A stretch of 64,000 bases of DNA from positions 6,335,667 to 6,399,666 of the forward strand of contig NW_020946557.1 in NCBI RefSeq assembly GCF_900497805.2, given 5' to 3'. The notes beneath the pieces are model-generated. The model was not told the DNA's origin. It saw only the letters and a program-made list of their open reading frames with translations, and searched no databases. The translations under genes and the position numbers were made by a program. The stretch comes from Vombatus ursinus (lineage: Eukaryota > Chordata > Mammalia > Diprotodontia > Vombatidae). Below, in pieces: positions 48,060-58,769 of the stretch; positions within the stretch are counted from its first letter, which is position 1; each line of letters begins with the position of its first letter.

Positions 48060-48300
48060 GGTTGGCTGTATGGCAAGGTTGCTCAGTGGGTAGAGAGCTA
48101 TACTTGGATTTGGTAATTCCTGAATTCACATCTTGCCTTGGCAAATCTCTCTACTCCTAAACTTCAGTTTCCTAATTAAAAAAGTGAGGGTGATAATAAT
48201 ACATGCCTGATGGGGTTATTGTGAGGCTCAATGAGATAATATCTGCAAGATACTTTGCAAACCTTACAAAAGTGTTAAATAAATGCTGGCAATTATTGCC
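48060..48300 (+). mobile_element. CORE-SINE (MIR-type)
   Basis: 'gttgctcagtgggtagagag', 'acttcagtttcctaattaaa', 'ggggttattgtgaggctcaa' and 'aagtgttaaataaatgctgg' give the full sense order. Confidence 0.7.
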
Positions 48301-48435
48301 TCAAGCTGGTTGTCCTCACTGCTGAGAATAGTTTAGCTTAACCATTCAAACATGATAAAATAAGCAGATGGCAGCTAAGTGGTATAGTTGATGGAGTGCT
48401 GGACTTGGAGTCCAGATGACCTAAGTTTGAATAAT
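48301..48435 (+). repeat. 135-bp repeated block, copy A
   Basis: It aligns without gaps to 49511-49645 over 135 bases at about 79% identity (29 mismatches counted by eye). The 3' half has a SINE head ('gcagctaagtggtatagttg'). The first 65 bases are not known to me as any SINE. Confidence 0.75.
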
Positions 48436-48513
48436 AAGTATTACTCTTTTTCTGTTAATGTTACACAGCCTCTGAGTAAAGTTAGACATTCATGGTCATT
48501 GAAAATTAAACTT

Positions 48514-48690
48514 GGGGGCAGCTAGGTGGTGCAGTAGATAGAGCACTGACTGTGGAGTCAGGAGGACCTGAGTTCAAATCCAGCGTCAGACACTTGATCA
48601 CTTGATACTTACTAGCTGTGTGACTCTGGGCAAGTCATTTAACCCCAACTGCCTTGCAAAAAAAAAAAAAAAAAGAAAGAAAGAAAGAAA
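48514..48690 (+). mobile_element. tRNA-derived SINE
   Basis: GGGGGCAGCTAGGTGGTGCAG, GAGTTCAAATCC and 'gcaagtcatttaaccccaac', then a long A/AAAG tail. AAATTAAACTT before and AAGTTAAACCT after look like the target duplication. Confidence 0.9.
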
Positions 48691-49365
48691 GTTAAACCTC
48701 TGTCCACCCTGGCTCTTCATTGTTATTATTTGCATATAGAATTATTACCTTGAAAATGTGAGGTTTGAAAAATAGGTTAGAAATTTTAAGATTTGAAAAT
48801 TTCTTGTTTGAAGGAAGGGATACCCAAATGGTTAACTCTCCTTATGCTTAAAGGAACAATAATATCACCTGCCACACAGGGTTGTGTGAGATCAAACAAG
48901 ATAATATTTGTAAAGTGCTTAGCTCACCTTAAAACCTCTATATAAATGTCAGCTGTTATTTCTATTTACTACAATACTACTACTACGTATGCTGCTGCTG
49001 TTTTTGCTGCTGCTACTACTACCTATCTAATGCCAATACTACCATCACCACCACCACCACTCCTAATCTCAAAGGTAGTATAAGAAATAATATAGTCAGT
49101 TCTTCAGATTATTAAATACCTATAGTGAAAGTTAGCAATATTAAGTAGTATATATTAAGAGCCAAATAAATGACCCAGACTTACATAGGAATTCATAGGA
49201 AGGAGAGATCAGTGTGGACTAGAATAGTGAAGAAAAGGTTGATGGACTACAATGTATCCTCTAAATCTTTAAAGATTTGGATGGAAAGATACATCAGTTC
49301 TGTAAATTGCCCACCCAACTGTATGTCCTAATCTGACCATGAGACATTTTTTTTAGGATTACTGA
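48691..49365. other. Unassigned; trinucleotide-rich patch
   Basis: At about 48965-49062 there is an imperfect CTA/CTG/CCA trinucleotide tract. A MIR-like 3' piece precedes it at about 48850-48960 ('gtaaagtgcttagctcacct'). Confidence 0.45.
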
Positions 49366-49369
49366 TAAA

Positions 49370-49460
49370 GTTATTTATTTAAAGCTAGAAGGGACCTCAG
49401 AGGCCATTGAGACCAATCCCCTCATTTTACAGATGAGCAAACTGAGGGTAAGTGACTTGC
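49370..49460 (-). mobile_element. MIR3-like SINE fragment
   Basis: 'gctagaagggacctcagagg' and 'cattttacagatgagcaaac' are in antisense order. Confidence 0.6.
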
Positions 49461-49510
49461 GGGTAGGCTTTCTAGATGCTCTTGTTTGCCTTCAACATTG
49501 TGCTGTTTGC

Positions 49511-49645
49511 TCAAGCTTGGTGCCCTCACCAATCAGAAGAGTCTGTCTTAACCGTCCAAAGATGATGAAACAAGTAGATGGCAACTAAGGAGTCTAGTTG
49601 ATAGAGTGGTAGACTTGGATTCAGGATAACTTAAGTTTGAATAAT
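49511..49645 (+). repeat. 135-bp repeated block, copy B
   Basis: Ungapped partner of 48301-48435. It is followed by 'tgtgtgaccctgggcaatgg', a SINE 3' part that copy A lacks. Confidence 0.75.
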
Positions 49646-49958
49646 GCCTTAAACACTTTCTGGCTGTGTGACCCTGGGCAATGGCTTAATTAATCCATCA
49701 AAAACTATTATTAAGCACTTTCAAATGTCAGGCTCTTTACTAAGTGCTGAGGATACAAAGAAAGCTTTAAAAAAAAAAGATGGTCCCTGCCCTCTAGAAA
49801 CTTGCACTTTAATGGGGGAGACAACTTGCAAACTATGTACATACGCAATAGATTCAGGGTAAACGGGAAGTAATCCCAGAAGGAAGGCGAAATCAGTAAA
49901 GAGGGGCACCAGGGGCTGGAAGAGAGCAGCCAAGACTTCTTGTAAAGATTGTGGTTTG

Positions 49959-50268
49959 AAAAAAGACTCATGATAGAAAATGCTATCCACATCCAGAGAA
50001 AAAACTATGGAGTCCGAATGTAGATTGAAGCGTACTGTTTGATCTTTTCTTTTCTTTTGTTTCTTCTTTCTTGTGGTTCCTCCCATCAGTTCTAATACTT
50101 CTTTACAACATGACCAATGTGAAAATATGTTTAATATGAATGTGTAAGTAGAGCCTATATCAGATTGTATGCTGTCTTGGGGAGGGGGGAGGGAAGGAAA
50201 GGGGAGAAACTCAAAAGTTTATGGAAGTGAATGTTGAAAACTAAAAATCAATAAATTAATTTTTAAAA
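49959..50268 (+). mobile_element. 5'-truncated L1 3' end, young insertion
   Basis: A 310-base L1 3' UTR ('atgctatccacatccagaga', 'gattgtatgctgtcttgggg', 'aatcaataaattaatttttaa'), bounded by perfect 11-base duplications ATTGTGGTTTG at 49948-49958 and 50269-50279. It is inserted in the L2. Confidence 0.93.
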
Positions 50269-51059
50269 ATTGTGGTTTGGACTGAGTTTTCAGGGAAACT
50301 AGAAAGTAGAGGTGAGGAGGAAAAAATTCTAATCATGGAGGATAGCCAGTAAAAAAGCCAGTTAGAGGTAGAATGACATGTTCAACGAACAGTAAGGTAG
50401 CCAATGTCACTAGATCTTAGGATATTTGGAGGGGAGTGAACAACAAGAAGACTGGAAAAGTAACAAGGGTCCAGGAGGTAAAGGACTTTAAAGGCCAAAC
50501 AGAGAATTTTATATTTGATATTGGAGGTAGCATGAGCAGCGACCACAACCTGGTAAACCGTCTTGGCAGATGTACTAAACCAAGTTGAGGGTATCCAACT
50601 GGCCTCTCAAATCCATTGGTGAATTAGGGAGATGTCTGCCCCAAGCCTGTGAAGATTTCCCCTGATGGACTGGACAGATGAGAACAATTTGTTCTAACGG
50701 CCAATGAGTGATCAGGAGAATTGTGAGAGGAAAGAACATGAATTCTGCTTTGAACATGTTGAATTTGAGATGCATAAGGAACATCTAGTTCAACATACCT
50801 AAAAGTCAGTTGGTGATACAAGACTGGAGCTCAGGAGAGGGGCTAGACTGGAATCATCTGCATAGAGATGATAATTAAAACCCATAGACACTGGTGATCT
50901 CACAAAGTTAAATGGTGTGGAGGGAAACAATAAGAGAGTCCAAGACAGAGTCTTTGGGGTGACCCCCATGGATAGTGGGCATGGCCTAGATGAAGATTCA
51001 GGAAAGGAGACTGAAAAAGGAGAGAACATTATAATGAAACCTTAGAGGTAAGAGTATTT

Positions 51060-51170
51060 AGGAGTATCATAGATTCAGAGCTGGAAGGGACCCTAATGGC
51101 TACCCTGTTCAGTTCCTTTATTTTAGAGATAAGGATATTGAGACCCATGGAAGTCAATTAATTTGCCCAG
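51060..51170 (-). mobile_element. MIR3-like SINE fragment nested in L2
   Basis: 'cagagctggaagggacccta' and 'ttttagagataaggatattg' are in antisense order. Confidence 0.6.
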
Positions 51171-51174
51171 AAGT

Positions 51175-51440
51175 AACTAGGTAGCTCAATAGACAGAGTG
51201 TTGGGCCTGGAGTCAGGAAGAACTGTATTCAAATCCAGAATCATAGATATTTACGTTTGACCTTGGACAAGTCATTTAACCCCTATTTGCCTGTTTCCTC
51301 TACTGCAAAATAATGATAACAGCCTCTACTTCATAAGGTTATTGTGAGGATCAAATGAAATAATATTTGTAAAGCACTTGGCACAGTGCCTGCCATATAG
51401 TAGTAACTATATAAATTTTATTCCCTTCCCCCTTCTCTTC
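51175..51440 (+). mobile_element. CORE-SINE with L2-like tail nested in L2
   Basis: 'ggtagctcaatagacagagt', 'ttcaaatccagaatcataga', 'ggttattgtgaggatcaaat' and 'ttggcacagtgcctgccata' give the full sense order. Confidence 0.8.
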
Positions 51441-52140
51441 CCCCTTGTCACAAAGCTACTAGGTATATGGCGATCAACAGCGTCAAAGGCTTCACAGAAG
51501 TCAAAAAGGATAAGGATTGAGAAAAGGCTATTAGATTTAACAATTAAGGGATCATTGGTAATTTTAGAGAAGGAAGTGTCAGTTGAATGATGAGATTGGA
51601 AACCTTAAAAAGAGAGTTTCTAAGCAAGCATGAAGAAAGTAGAGGCACCTAGTTTATATGACTTTTTCATGAATTTAGCAGACGAGCTTAGGAGAGATAC
51701 CAAATGGTAGCTAGCAGAAATATGTTTTGTTTTGTTTTGTTTTGTTTTAACAATGGGAGAGACATGGATGTGTGTGGGCAGCAGGGAAAGAGCCATTTGA
51801 TAGGAAGAGTGTGAAGGTTAGAAAGTAGAGATGATAGTGGGCACAGTCTTCTGTAGAGGAAGGGAGGGGATGGAATCAAGGGTGCATGTAGAGAGATTTG
51901 TCTTGGCAAGGAGAAGGGCACACTCTTAATTAGAGGCAGGACTGAAGGAAGAAAAGTAGGGGAACACGTCTGATATGATATGAGTAGGGGAAAAGAGGCA
52001 GCTCTGAGCAAATGTTCTCAATTTTTCTTCAGCTGAAAAGGTGGATTGGGGTGCAATGGGGAGTTTTGGCATACTTTTTGTACTCAGCCCACCAAGAAGC
52101 TGAGTCAATGAATCAAACTTAGTCTCCTGGGGCAATTAAG

Positions 52141-52834
52141 TATACAGGACAGTTTCAAATACCTGGAAGGACCAAGCTATGTCAGTTGAGGCAATGCATT
52201 TTCACATACTAGAGATAATAATGAAAAATGAAAATGTTTATTTCAAGGTGAAATTATAGTATCTGCTTATATTTTTTGTATTTAAAGTGCATTTGCACTG
52301 ATAGAAGAAATTATAGTAAAATTATTTTTGAAAAATTAGTAATATTCTTGCATCATTTAATACAGTTGCCACATCTGAACCTTCTAGTGTTAAGGAAAAA
52401 CTAGCATGACATTACTGGAGCAGAGCCTTGGAAAAAACTCTCCCAGCTTATATGTCCTGGACTGTAGTAGATACTACTTTTATCACACGGAAGGAGTCCT
52501 TGATGGTCTAGGGAGAGGCAAGGCCTCTCATATGTGATGGGTGAGAATCCTAGGGCTATCATCACTTTATGCATCAGAGACTTGAGAAAACTGAAGAGAG
52601 AGCCTGGTGTTTTATAAGGAGGGTTGGAGTCCAATCAGGCAGATCTAATTGTTTTCCCCACTTCTAGTGTCACAGGAAGAGAGGTATCAGTTAATTAAGA
52701 TACTGGGAGTTGCTAGGAAGAAAGAGAGACAAGGCAAAAAAGAGGGTGAAGCTAGGGCAGAGTTTACATATCAGAGAAAGACTGGGTCCAGCGACAACTT
52801 GGAAATTTTTCTAGACTACAGTATTAGTGCTAGG
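52141..52834. other. Unassigned intronic sequence
   Basis: No repeat or exon recognised. Confidence 0.4.
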
Positions 52835-53100
52835 GGTAGCTAGGTGGCACAGTGGATAGAGCATTGGGCCTGGAGTCAGGAAGACTTATAAGTTCACTTT
52901 TGACTCTTAGTAGCTGTGTGACCCTTGGGCAAGTCACTCTGCCTCAATTTCCTCATCTGTAAAATGGGGATAATGATAATAGTACCTACCTCCCAGGGTT
53001 ATTGTTGTGGGGATTAAATGAGATAATATTATCACATGCCTGGGACATAGTAGGCACTTAGTAAATATTTGATCCCTCCCTCCTCACCCCATACCTTAGC
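52835..53100 (+). mobile_element. CORE-SINE with L2-like tail
   Basis: GGTAGCTAGGTGGCACAGTGG, 'ctgtgtgacccttgggcaag', 'ctcatctgtaaaatggggat', 'ctcccagggttattgttgtg' and 'acatagtaggcacttagtaa' give a complete sense copy. Confidence 0.85.
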
Positions 53101-54325
53101 ATTTTACAGATGAAGAAACTGAGAGTCAGTCAAGTACCTCAGTCAGAGTTCCCAGCTGGGCTGGGAAGAAAATTAATGTTTCCTGCCATCCCAGCATTTT
53201 TTCCATCACAACATGCTGTCCTCTGACTTTTAACTGCTGTCTTTTAACTTTTCTTCTAGGCTTTCAGCCATACATTGACAAGGTCCATTCTGTGGTTTAA
53301 ATTCCCTTATATTGAACACACTCTTTCCTGCCTATTCACTTTCATAACAAGAGCAGAGGAATGTAGCAATGACGCTGTCTTGAGGGTGGGATGTGTTTAC
53401 ATTGTTGTATTCTGAAGCAAACCACACAACAGAGTACTGTTCTGGTTTAGTTTCAACATGCTGTGAAAGATTGCTATCTTCTAGCCTTCCCTGCCTCCTT
53501 AGCCCCCAGTAGCTTCCCATGCTTCTTTAATTTACTTTTCTTTTTTTTTAATTAGGCTTAAGGTCATGGGAACAAGTTTAAAATTGGTCATATCATATCC
53601 AATTCTTTTAGCCTTCACAATTATCTTGTAACACAAATGTTCATCATCATCACAAAGACTTTAAAAGCACAATTTGTACAAATCACAGACCTTTAGCATA
53701 GAAAAGTTTTCTCAAAAATGAATAATATAGAGGAAATTTCTTGCCAAAATGGTTTTCCCTGTCTTGCCTCTCCCAGCATCGTTTTCTTTGCTTCTTTTAA
53801 CTTCAGTCATGAAATTAATGCCGCACTATGATTCTATAGGGTGAGAATCTTCAGGTGCTATGGTTCACCTGCCTCCTTCCTCACCTCCTTATTTTACGCC
53901 ATATTTTCAATAGATGTTTTTAGGCAATTTGTTTTGCATGGGTTTTTTTTCTAAATTTAGTCTAGAATATATTTTAAACTGCTTTTTTTTCTTTAAAAAT
54001 ATAAGTGAACAAAATTAGTTTTTAAATTGGATTAATTTGTAGACTATCTATGTCACTAAATATGGTATCAGCTATGAGTGCTTTGGTTATGCTTGCCACC
54101 AGAGGTATAAAACAGACGTCTTTTATCATCTTTTGAACCATAATTTCTCTTAGTCTTCCCCTTTCATCACCCTTGCCCAAGACTCCAACTGGCTCAGTCT
54201 TTGTTACTATCTGTCTTTCATTCCCATTCTGAACTCCTTTAAAAATTTAGATAACCAGAGAATGCATGCAGCAACTGGAAGAGGGCTCCCTGCCCTCCTC
54301 ATTTATTCCTTACTTTTCCCTTTCC
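53101..54325. other. Unassigned intronic sequence
   Basis: No repeat or exon recognised beyond a short MIR-like start at 53101-53125. Confidence 0.4.
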
Positions 54326-54329
54326 AAAT

Positions 54330-54485
54330 TCTAATGGGACCCAATCATCTAGTCCAAAATCCTTATTTTTACAGAGGAGGAAACCAAGACCTGGAAAGAT
54401 TAAGTGGCTCATCGAAAGACACAAAAGTAATGAATAGCAGCAGAACCTGGATTCAAAACCTGGCTCCTGGACTCCACATTCAGAA
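54330..54485 (-). mobile_element. MIR3-like SINE relic
   Basis: 'aatcatctagtccaaaatcc', 'ttacagaggaggaaaccaag' and 'ctggattcaaaacctggctc' are in antisense order. Confidence 0.6.
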
Positions 54486-54646
54486 TAGGTGGCAGTAAAT
54501 GTCACAAGGCCTTATATACCTCCACAAACATTACCATTTGACACAACGCATAAGCCAGATCAGATTTTACCCAGAACCACAGTCACTCAGAAATAATGCT
54601 CCAGAAAAGACTAGTTGGCAGGAGAGAATTTATATCCAATTGGGTT

Positions 54647-54650
54647 TGCG

Positions 54651-54692
<42 letters not shown>

Positions 54693-54752
54693 TTCTCTTT
54701 GTCTCCCTCTCCTCCCCACCTCCCCCACCTCCCTCTTCCTCTCCCTCTTCCC
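54647..54752. repeat. (CT)n/(CTTT)n/(CCT)n polypyrimidine tract
   Basis: About 100 bases of almost pure pyrimidine, starting as CT repeats and grading into CCTCCC units. Confidence 0.95.
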
Positions 54753-54987
54753 ATTAATGTCTTGAGTAACCAGTCCTGTCTGTAAACCAAGATACACAGA
54801 CACATCTTCATGATGCTCTTTAGCTCAGCACCAGATGGCCACCAAGTGCTGATTTTTTTTTTTTTTTTTTGGCTTTGAGCAATCCACAAAATAGGAAAAA
54901 GACACAATGTCCTGGAGTTCTGTGTAGTCCCCTTCCGAGATTGCTTCTCCTTTTTGAATAGTACTGGTATGGCAAAAAGAGCATAAG

Positions 54988-55092
54988 CAGTATTGTCAAA
55001 CTCAAATAGAAACTCATCTAAACTGATTGGAGTTGCACTAGGAAGTTTTGAGGGGTGTTTGTCACCTATGGTCTACAAGTTTGACACCTCTG
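54988..55092. mobile_element. Second hAT-like MITE type
   Basis: The ends are CAGTATTGTCAAACT and AGTTTGACACCTCTG, imperfect inverted repeats of the TGTCAAAC type. It is a short element unrelated to the CAGGGGTGG family. No target duplication is obvious. Confidence 0.65.
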
Positions 55093-55389
55093 CTTTTGTA
55101 TCATCTTCAAATGTTAATTTAACTCCTTATTCTTAATGTTCAATCTTTGACAAACTAGCTGACCTTTCTTAGCAGAATCAAACCGCATCCTTGTTTGCAT
55201 TTGCTTTTTAAATAAAATCAGAAGATAGCTTGTAGATTCCTTGGAGAAATGACTAAAGGAGTTGGTTAAATTGTTTTTGTTTTCCTGTATGCCCAAAGGC
55301 AACAGGCAAGGAACATGTCACTTCATGGCCTATTTAATATGAGAAGTAGAATAAAATCTCCAAAAAGGTTGGGACTTTTTATTAACTTG

Positions 55390-55815
55390 GGTCCCTTTTT
55401 AATAGCTCGAGTTTTTATAGCACTTTAAGATTGGGAAAATGTTTTATAAATATTATTTCAAAGGGCAGCTAGGTGGCGCAGTGGATAGAGCACCGGCCCT
55501 GAAGCAGGAGGACCTGAGTTCAAATGCGGGCTCAGACCAAACACTTGACACTTACTAGCTGTGTGATCCCGGGCAAGTCACTTAACCCCAATTGCCATTA
55601 AAAAATAAATAAATAAATAAATATTATTTCATTTTATTCTCACAACAACCCTGGGAGGTAGGTGCTATTAGTATCCCCATTTTTTACAAATGGAAGGACT
55701 AAGGCTAAAGGAGGTTATATGACTTACCCAGGGGTACACAGCTGGTAAGCATCTGAGGCTAGATTTGAACCCAGGTGTTCCTGACTCCAGGTCTAGGCCT
55801 CTGTGCCACCCAACT
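55390..55815 (-). mobile_element. CORE-SINE split by a younger SINE
   Basis: The 3' part before the insertion ('tatagcactttaagattggg') and the rest after it ('acaacaaccctgggaggtag', 'gacttacccaggggtacaca', 'gatttgaacccaggtgttcc', 'ctgtgccacccaactgcc') form an antisense CORE-SINE. Confidence 0.8.
55461..55618 (+). mobile_element. tRNA-derived SINE with perfect target duplications
   Basis: GGGCAGCTAGGTGGCGCAGT, GAGTTCAAATGCGG, 'cgggcaagtcacttaacccc' and an (AAAT)n tail. AAATATTATTTCA occurs unchanged at 55448-55460 and 55619-55631. This is one of the least diverged copies in the window. Confidence 0.95.
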
Positions 55816-55865
55816 GCCTTGTTTTTGTCTATGTACCTCCAGTACGCTGTTTTCATTGGTGATCT

Positions 55866-56250
55866 ATGGTGGTAAGAAATGTAGTACTTCTCCCCCCCAA
55901 AGAACCAAAGATCAGTATCATCACATGGAGGACAACAGAAAGGCCCATGGTGTGTATGAGCAGGTTGCAACACATAACCAGTGAAGAGCTCCAAAGAAGA
56001 ATGGAAGCAAAGATTGTCATCAAGGTATTATATGACAAGAAGAGAAGACCCGGTGGTCAGAGGGCAACAAAAATGAACGACAGGTGGACAGCCAAGCAAT
56101 CCACTGATACCTTTATGATGTCAGGAGAAAGAGCTTTAGGCTGCCGGCATATTGGATGGACTCCCTGCAGCAAACTTTGGGGAGATAAGAGGAACATAGG
56201 ATGGTTCAGTATATATGGTCTGCAATCTCCAGAGCTGGTGGGAGTGCCTG
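55866..56250 (+). mobile_element. RTE-type LINE C-terminal fragment with open frame
   Basis: An open reading frame of 131 codons includes RLQHITSEELQRRMEAKIVI, then KVLYDKKRRPGGQRATKMND and RWTAKQ. This matches the region after the RTE reverse transcriptase (HI.NEELRRR...KRRWAGHVARMNDNRW). The conserved W of WAGH is changed, and the part after RWTAKQ is scrambled. The frame is a chance survivor in a dead LINE, not a host gene. Confidence 0.7.
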
Positions 56251-56254
56251 AATT

Positions 56255-56355
56255 TATATGAGATCATGGATGCATTGGAGTATTGCTTATCCCCAGTGCT
56301 CAGTATAGTAGCCCATAATAGGTTTTTAATAAATCCTTGTTGAATTTGATTAAAT
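56255..56355 (+). mobile_element. L2 3'-end relic
   Basis: 'atccccagtgctcagtatag' and 'ggtttttaataaatccttgt' are the sense L2 terminus. Confidence 0.6.
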
Positions 56356-56359
56356 AAGC

Positions 56360-58765
56360 TGGTTATTCTTATAAAAGTCATTTTGGAAACAGCTGTTTGT
56401 GAGCACAGTTAGCTTATCTGGTAATAGGGAAGGTTAGAGTAAATACAAATCAGAAGAAAGAATAACAGGGAAGAGATAATGCTGTGCAATTGACCCAGTC
56501 TGTTTAAACAAGACATATCTTTCCCATCCTGTAGTTTACTTTTTGAACTTAAGTGCAGGACTACATTTTTAATTAGTTTTGATCTATTGTGCTGAGGCCC
56601 TTTATGAATCCTTATTTTGTCATTTGGAGGGTTAGCTATCTCTTTCAGATTTGGTCATCCACAAATTTACTAAGTATTTGTTAACATATTCATCCAGACT
56701 GGCAGAAATCTGTTTATCAGTCCTCTTTTTATGCTATTCAACTAAGTGTTAACCTTCCCATCTATGTTATCATTTAGCCCATCTCCTATAACAATTAGAA
56801 AACATTTTACATCCAAGAGAAGTTACTGCATTAAAAACTATTGTAAGCTAATGATAATAAGGAAAGTTCTTATAGCAATTTCTATTGTACTTTACACTTG
56901 AAAAAATATTAAATGATTACATATGTGATTAACATTCCTTTCAGAATCAGTTATTGTCAGTAAATTGCAATAATTACTTCCTAACCTTGGAACTAAAGCC
57001 TTATTTGTAGCATATATCTCTCAATGAGCTAGGCAGACTCTACTGAATGAATAAAGTATTTTCTTGATTTAAGTAATTTACTTTTGAAAGCATGTTAACT
57101 CCTTTTAGTCCAAGAGATTATCAGTTGCCTCGCTAATATATCATTAAATGACCTGAAATACTAAGTTTATTTGAAATTGTGAATCACAGTAGATTAGTGG
57201 GTATAATTTGTATATGTTATGTGGTGAATATAAATTAACTGTTATATTTAAAAATCCAGGTCCTATCATCTCTTTTCTTGGGAACATCTATGTAATTTAA
57301 AAGAAAATGAAAATCATGAATTAAGTTCAGCTTAGTTTTGCAACCTTGTTGGATCATATATAGGGTTTTCTCAACTCTCAAGCTAAGAAGATATGTCCAG
57401 CTGTGAAAATTTAAAAAAAAAATGTTTAAAAAAAACTGTCTGGATGGTTTTATGTAATTAGTGTCATGACTGCATTGATTGCTTTGCACATTTTTAATAG
57501 AGAGTAACTACAAGTTCACAAAACTCACTGTTACAGACTTTTTAAAGCTTCTTGTTGTATTTTTAACTGTAAAGTTGCGTGGAGGTTATTTATGTGCACT
57601 AGGTTTGAAGTGGCCCGTGGATTTATCACTCTGAGTTGTGCAAAGTCCACATTTGTTGTACTTACTTTAGTGGTCTTCTTTACTTTCTTCCGGTTGAGGT
57701 AATAGTTATAACATTTCTGACCTCTGGGTGAACTCCCTGCTGTTGGTAGCAGATGACAGAAAGGAAGGAATAGCAGCCGTTTCCCACTTTTGGGAAGGTT
57801 TAGGTTACTTGGAAAATAGAAATGTTTAGGACACACTTAACTCCCCCCAAAATCCATATCCTGATCTTCATTTTGTAACCCTTCGGAGGCAAGCACCTCA
57901 CCCTACCACTGAAGATAAGATGTGGCTACTGTTTCTAAAGTAGATTCCATTATTCATAATCTCAAGAAATCATTCCAACAATATGAGAACAAAACAAATT
58001 AATAAAATTGATTAATATTTAGTACTACATTAAATATTTTTTAAATTAATCAAAATTAACTATTTACCAGAAGAAAAATAAAATAAAAGGGTATTCCTAA
58101 GACTCTTAAGAGCAGAGAAGAAAGAATTAAGGAATAAGAAAGGTAGAATGAGAAAAAAGTAGAAAAATGATGTTGTGTATAGAAGCATAAATTACTTTAC
58201 TTGAGGGTGGGGGTGAGGATCTGTTTACTCAAATGGTACAGTCCAAAAGCTCAATTATTTGCAAATAGTCTACAAAAATCATCAGCTTCCTCTTCCCCCC
58301 TCACCAATAAAATTTGTTTAACCCATGACGTTAATTATATTTACTGTTTCTTCATTCTCCAAACTGTCTTCACTTTGTACCTCCAGAGACTACAGTCAAA
58401 GTTCTCCTTTATTCAGCAGAAAAGTTTCTGTGAAGACAAACAAAACAAAAAAATTGAAAACAGAAAGGGGAAAAAAAATTCACTCTCTGGTTTCTATTAG
58501 TTCTGAAGTAATGAATGAATGAGTAAATGGTTTATTTTTTAGCTGATTTATTTTGTAGCAAATACTTATTTCCCTGATTATGTTAATAAAATGGGTTTTT
58601 TTAAATTAGTAAATTCAATTCAGATTTCACCTTTTGTAGGAGGCCTTTTCCATTCTCCTCTTTCTTTTCTATTTCCGATTTTTTTGTTTACTTTTTCTTT
58701 TTTCTTTCTTTTCTTTATTTCTTTTTTTTTTTTGGTTAAATTTTCAGTTAAAGTTGGAGAAACTC
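56360..58765. other. Unassigned intronic sequence (2.4 kb)
   Basis: This is one of the longest stretches without recognised repeats. At about 57580-57790 it is locally richer in CpG and G+C than its surroundings; see findings. No exon signal that I can support. Confidence 0.45.
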
Positions 58766-58769
58766 TGAA

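Larger units (their letters stand above)
49694..52140 (-). mobile_element. L2 LINE, long copy with reverse transcriptase remnant
   Basis: Three antisense pieces (49694-49958, 50269-51055, 51445-52140) form one L2 from its 3' terminus to the reverse transcriptase. On the minus strand at about 50900-50855 the reading GFNYHLYADDSSL contains the catalytic YADD motif in the L2 context. Further upstream is TSMSLPLLKQ (near 51770). Stops abound. An L1, a MIR and a CORE-SINE have inserted. Confidence 0.8.

Noticed and set aside
48960-49070. Trinucleotide tract as a coding repeat or CRISPR-like array
   Set aside because: It is an imperfect microsatellite without spacers or flanking coding sequence.
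50799-51029. Minus-strand ORF with YADD motif as a host gene
   Set aside because: It is the reverse transcriptase remnant of an L2 LINE, inside a continuous L2 relic.
51688-52011. 107-codon minus-strand ORF as a gene
   Set aside because: It lies wholly in the antisense L2 and reads as decayed L2 ORF.
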